64,000 bases of DNA from Liolophura sinensis (Eukaryota > Mollusca > Polyplacophora > Chitonida > Chitonidae). The notes under the pieces are model-generated. The model ran no database searches. It was not told where the DNA came from and was given only the letters and a program-made list of their open reading frames with translations. This document shows, piece by piece, positions 63,205-64,000 of the stretch (positions are counted from its first letter, which is position 1; the number at the start of each line of letters is the position of its first letter). The stretch spans positions 18,551,127 to 18,615,126 of the forward strand of contig NC_088297.1 of the NCBI RefSeq assembly GCF_032854445.1. The letters run 5' to 3'. The position numbers and the translations under genes are program-made.

Positions 63205-64000
63205 ATATTGTTTACCTTATGCAACTGTCTGATCCTGTAAGATTTCCGGATGTTTTAGACAGTCCAAGAACACATATATTTTGGTCTTTCGCAGAGACAT
63301 AATCGTTTACATATACGCATGCGTACCTTGATTGTCAACCATTGATTACGTAATGCATTATTTTCTCTTATTCTTAAAATCGAATGTTTTCTGAAAGACC
63401 AAGGAAGCAGGGGATTATGGTTAACTGTGGAGAGAGTAATCTACAAGCAGACACGGATATACATTCCTGTATTGAATACCATTTATTACGTCATACGTGT
63501 ATACATTTTTCACTCTTATTCTTAAAGACGCAGCGTGAAGAGACAAGTGCCTCTCACCCAATGAGGTCGTTGTGAGTTCATATTCTTGCTGGCTTCCTCC
63601 CTGGACGTATATGTACTTGGAACGGCCTTCCAGCAACCCGCAGATGGTGGTGGGTTTCTCCCGGGCTGTGCTAGGTTTCCTCCAGTCATAATGCTGGCCA
63701 CCGACGTATAAATGGTATATTTTTGAGTACGGCGTGAAATACCAATCAGATAAATATGTATATTCATTAGCTACCATACATTCTTCACTCTTACTTTTAA
63801 AACTGACAGATCAAGAACAACTCAAAATATGGTGGACAGAGTAGTCTACATGAAGACAAGAATGCATGCTTTCATTGGCTGCCTTTCGTTACGTCATACA
63901 TTATCTCCTCGTATCAGGAAAAAACGGAGCGTTTTCGAGCGAGCAAGAACCGACGAAGATAGAATTATGGCCTGTCGCGGGAAGAGTGGTTTACATGTTC
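63205..64000. repeat. Tandem repeat of about 150 bp, runs off the edge
   Basis: The words ATTACGT[A/C]AT, CTCTTA[T/C]T, ATTATGG, GAGAGTAATCTACA/AGAGTAGTCTACAT/AGAGTGGTTTACAT recur in the same order near 63342-63475, 63481-63885 (interrupted by a SINE) and 63887-64000. A more decayed unit precedes them. The array continues past the window. Confidence 0.7.
63549..63765 (+). mobile_element. SINE A inside the right-edge tandem array
   Basis: From TGCCTCTCACCCAATGAGG through GTGAGTTCATATTC and CATAATGCTGGCCACC to ACCAATCAGATAAATA. The outer tRNA head is missing. It interrupts a tandem unit. Confidence 0.9.

Overview
The window looks like AT-rich, non-coding animal nuclear DNA. There is no operon-like packing, no Shine-Dalgarno-led gene and no uninterrupted host gene. 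The longest uninterrupted open frame (546 bp) is the remains of a Tc1-like transposase. Almost everything I can identify is a transposable element or a tandem repeat. The dominant component is a tRNA-derived SINE (family A here) with a (AAAT)n or A-rich tail. About 32 copies or fragments cover very roughly 5.7 kb. From memory it resembles SINEs common in marine invertebrates such as molluscs and other lophotrochozoans. I hold that placement at moderate confidence, with no species call.

Layout. 0-5 kb: SINE fragments and a 46-bp triple repeat. 5.3-6.8 kb: an 89/90-bp satellite array of about 17 units, followed at 6.9-7.4 kb by a foldback MITE. 10.3-11.1 kb: a broken Tc1-like transposon ending near a long (TA)n tract. 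11.45-12.07 kb: first copy of an unclassified repeat, R. 13.2-13.7 kb: a truncated SINE A and a SINE B. 15.3-21.4 kb, minus strand: an L1/Tx1-type LINE with ORF1, endonuclease, reverse transcriptase and a C-terminal zinc knuckle. It is interrupted by a second R copy (itself carrying a SINE), and about 285 bp of its reverse transcriptase region is present on both sides of R. 25.5-26.1 kb: a decayed short-period satellite. 29.8-30.2 kb: SINE B. 31.1-32.8 kb, plus strand: a second, different LINE remnant with an (ATT)n tail. 33-50.9 kb: mostly SINE A copies in unrecognised DNA, plus a 52-bp tandem repeat at 40.6 kb. 54.8-55.4 kb: a 26-bp minisatellite. 55.8-56.3 kb: a second copy of the foldback MITE. 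57.4-58.1 kb, minus strand: a second Tc1-like remnant. 59.5-60.0 kb: a SINE inserted in a SINE. 62.0-62.7 kb: a duplicated SINE-plus-flank block. 63.2 kb to the right edge: a roughly 150-bp tandem repeat that runs out of the window.

How the parts relate. The LINEs are the likely source of the machinery that moved the SINEs: many SINE copies have perfect 11-15 bp target-site duplications, and three are 5'-truncated at nearly the same point. Three SINE families with different tRNA-like heads share one 3' domain. That domain can fold into the same hairpin, with a compensatory base-pair change between families. The foldback elements have no coding capacity and would depend on a transposase encoded elsewhere. 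Two satellite arrays appear to have grown from pieces of dispersed repeats. I found no convincing exon, rRNA, functional tRNA, CRISPR array or bacterial-type regulatory element.
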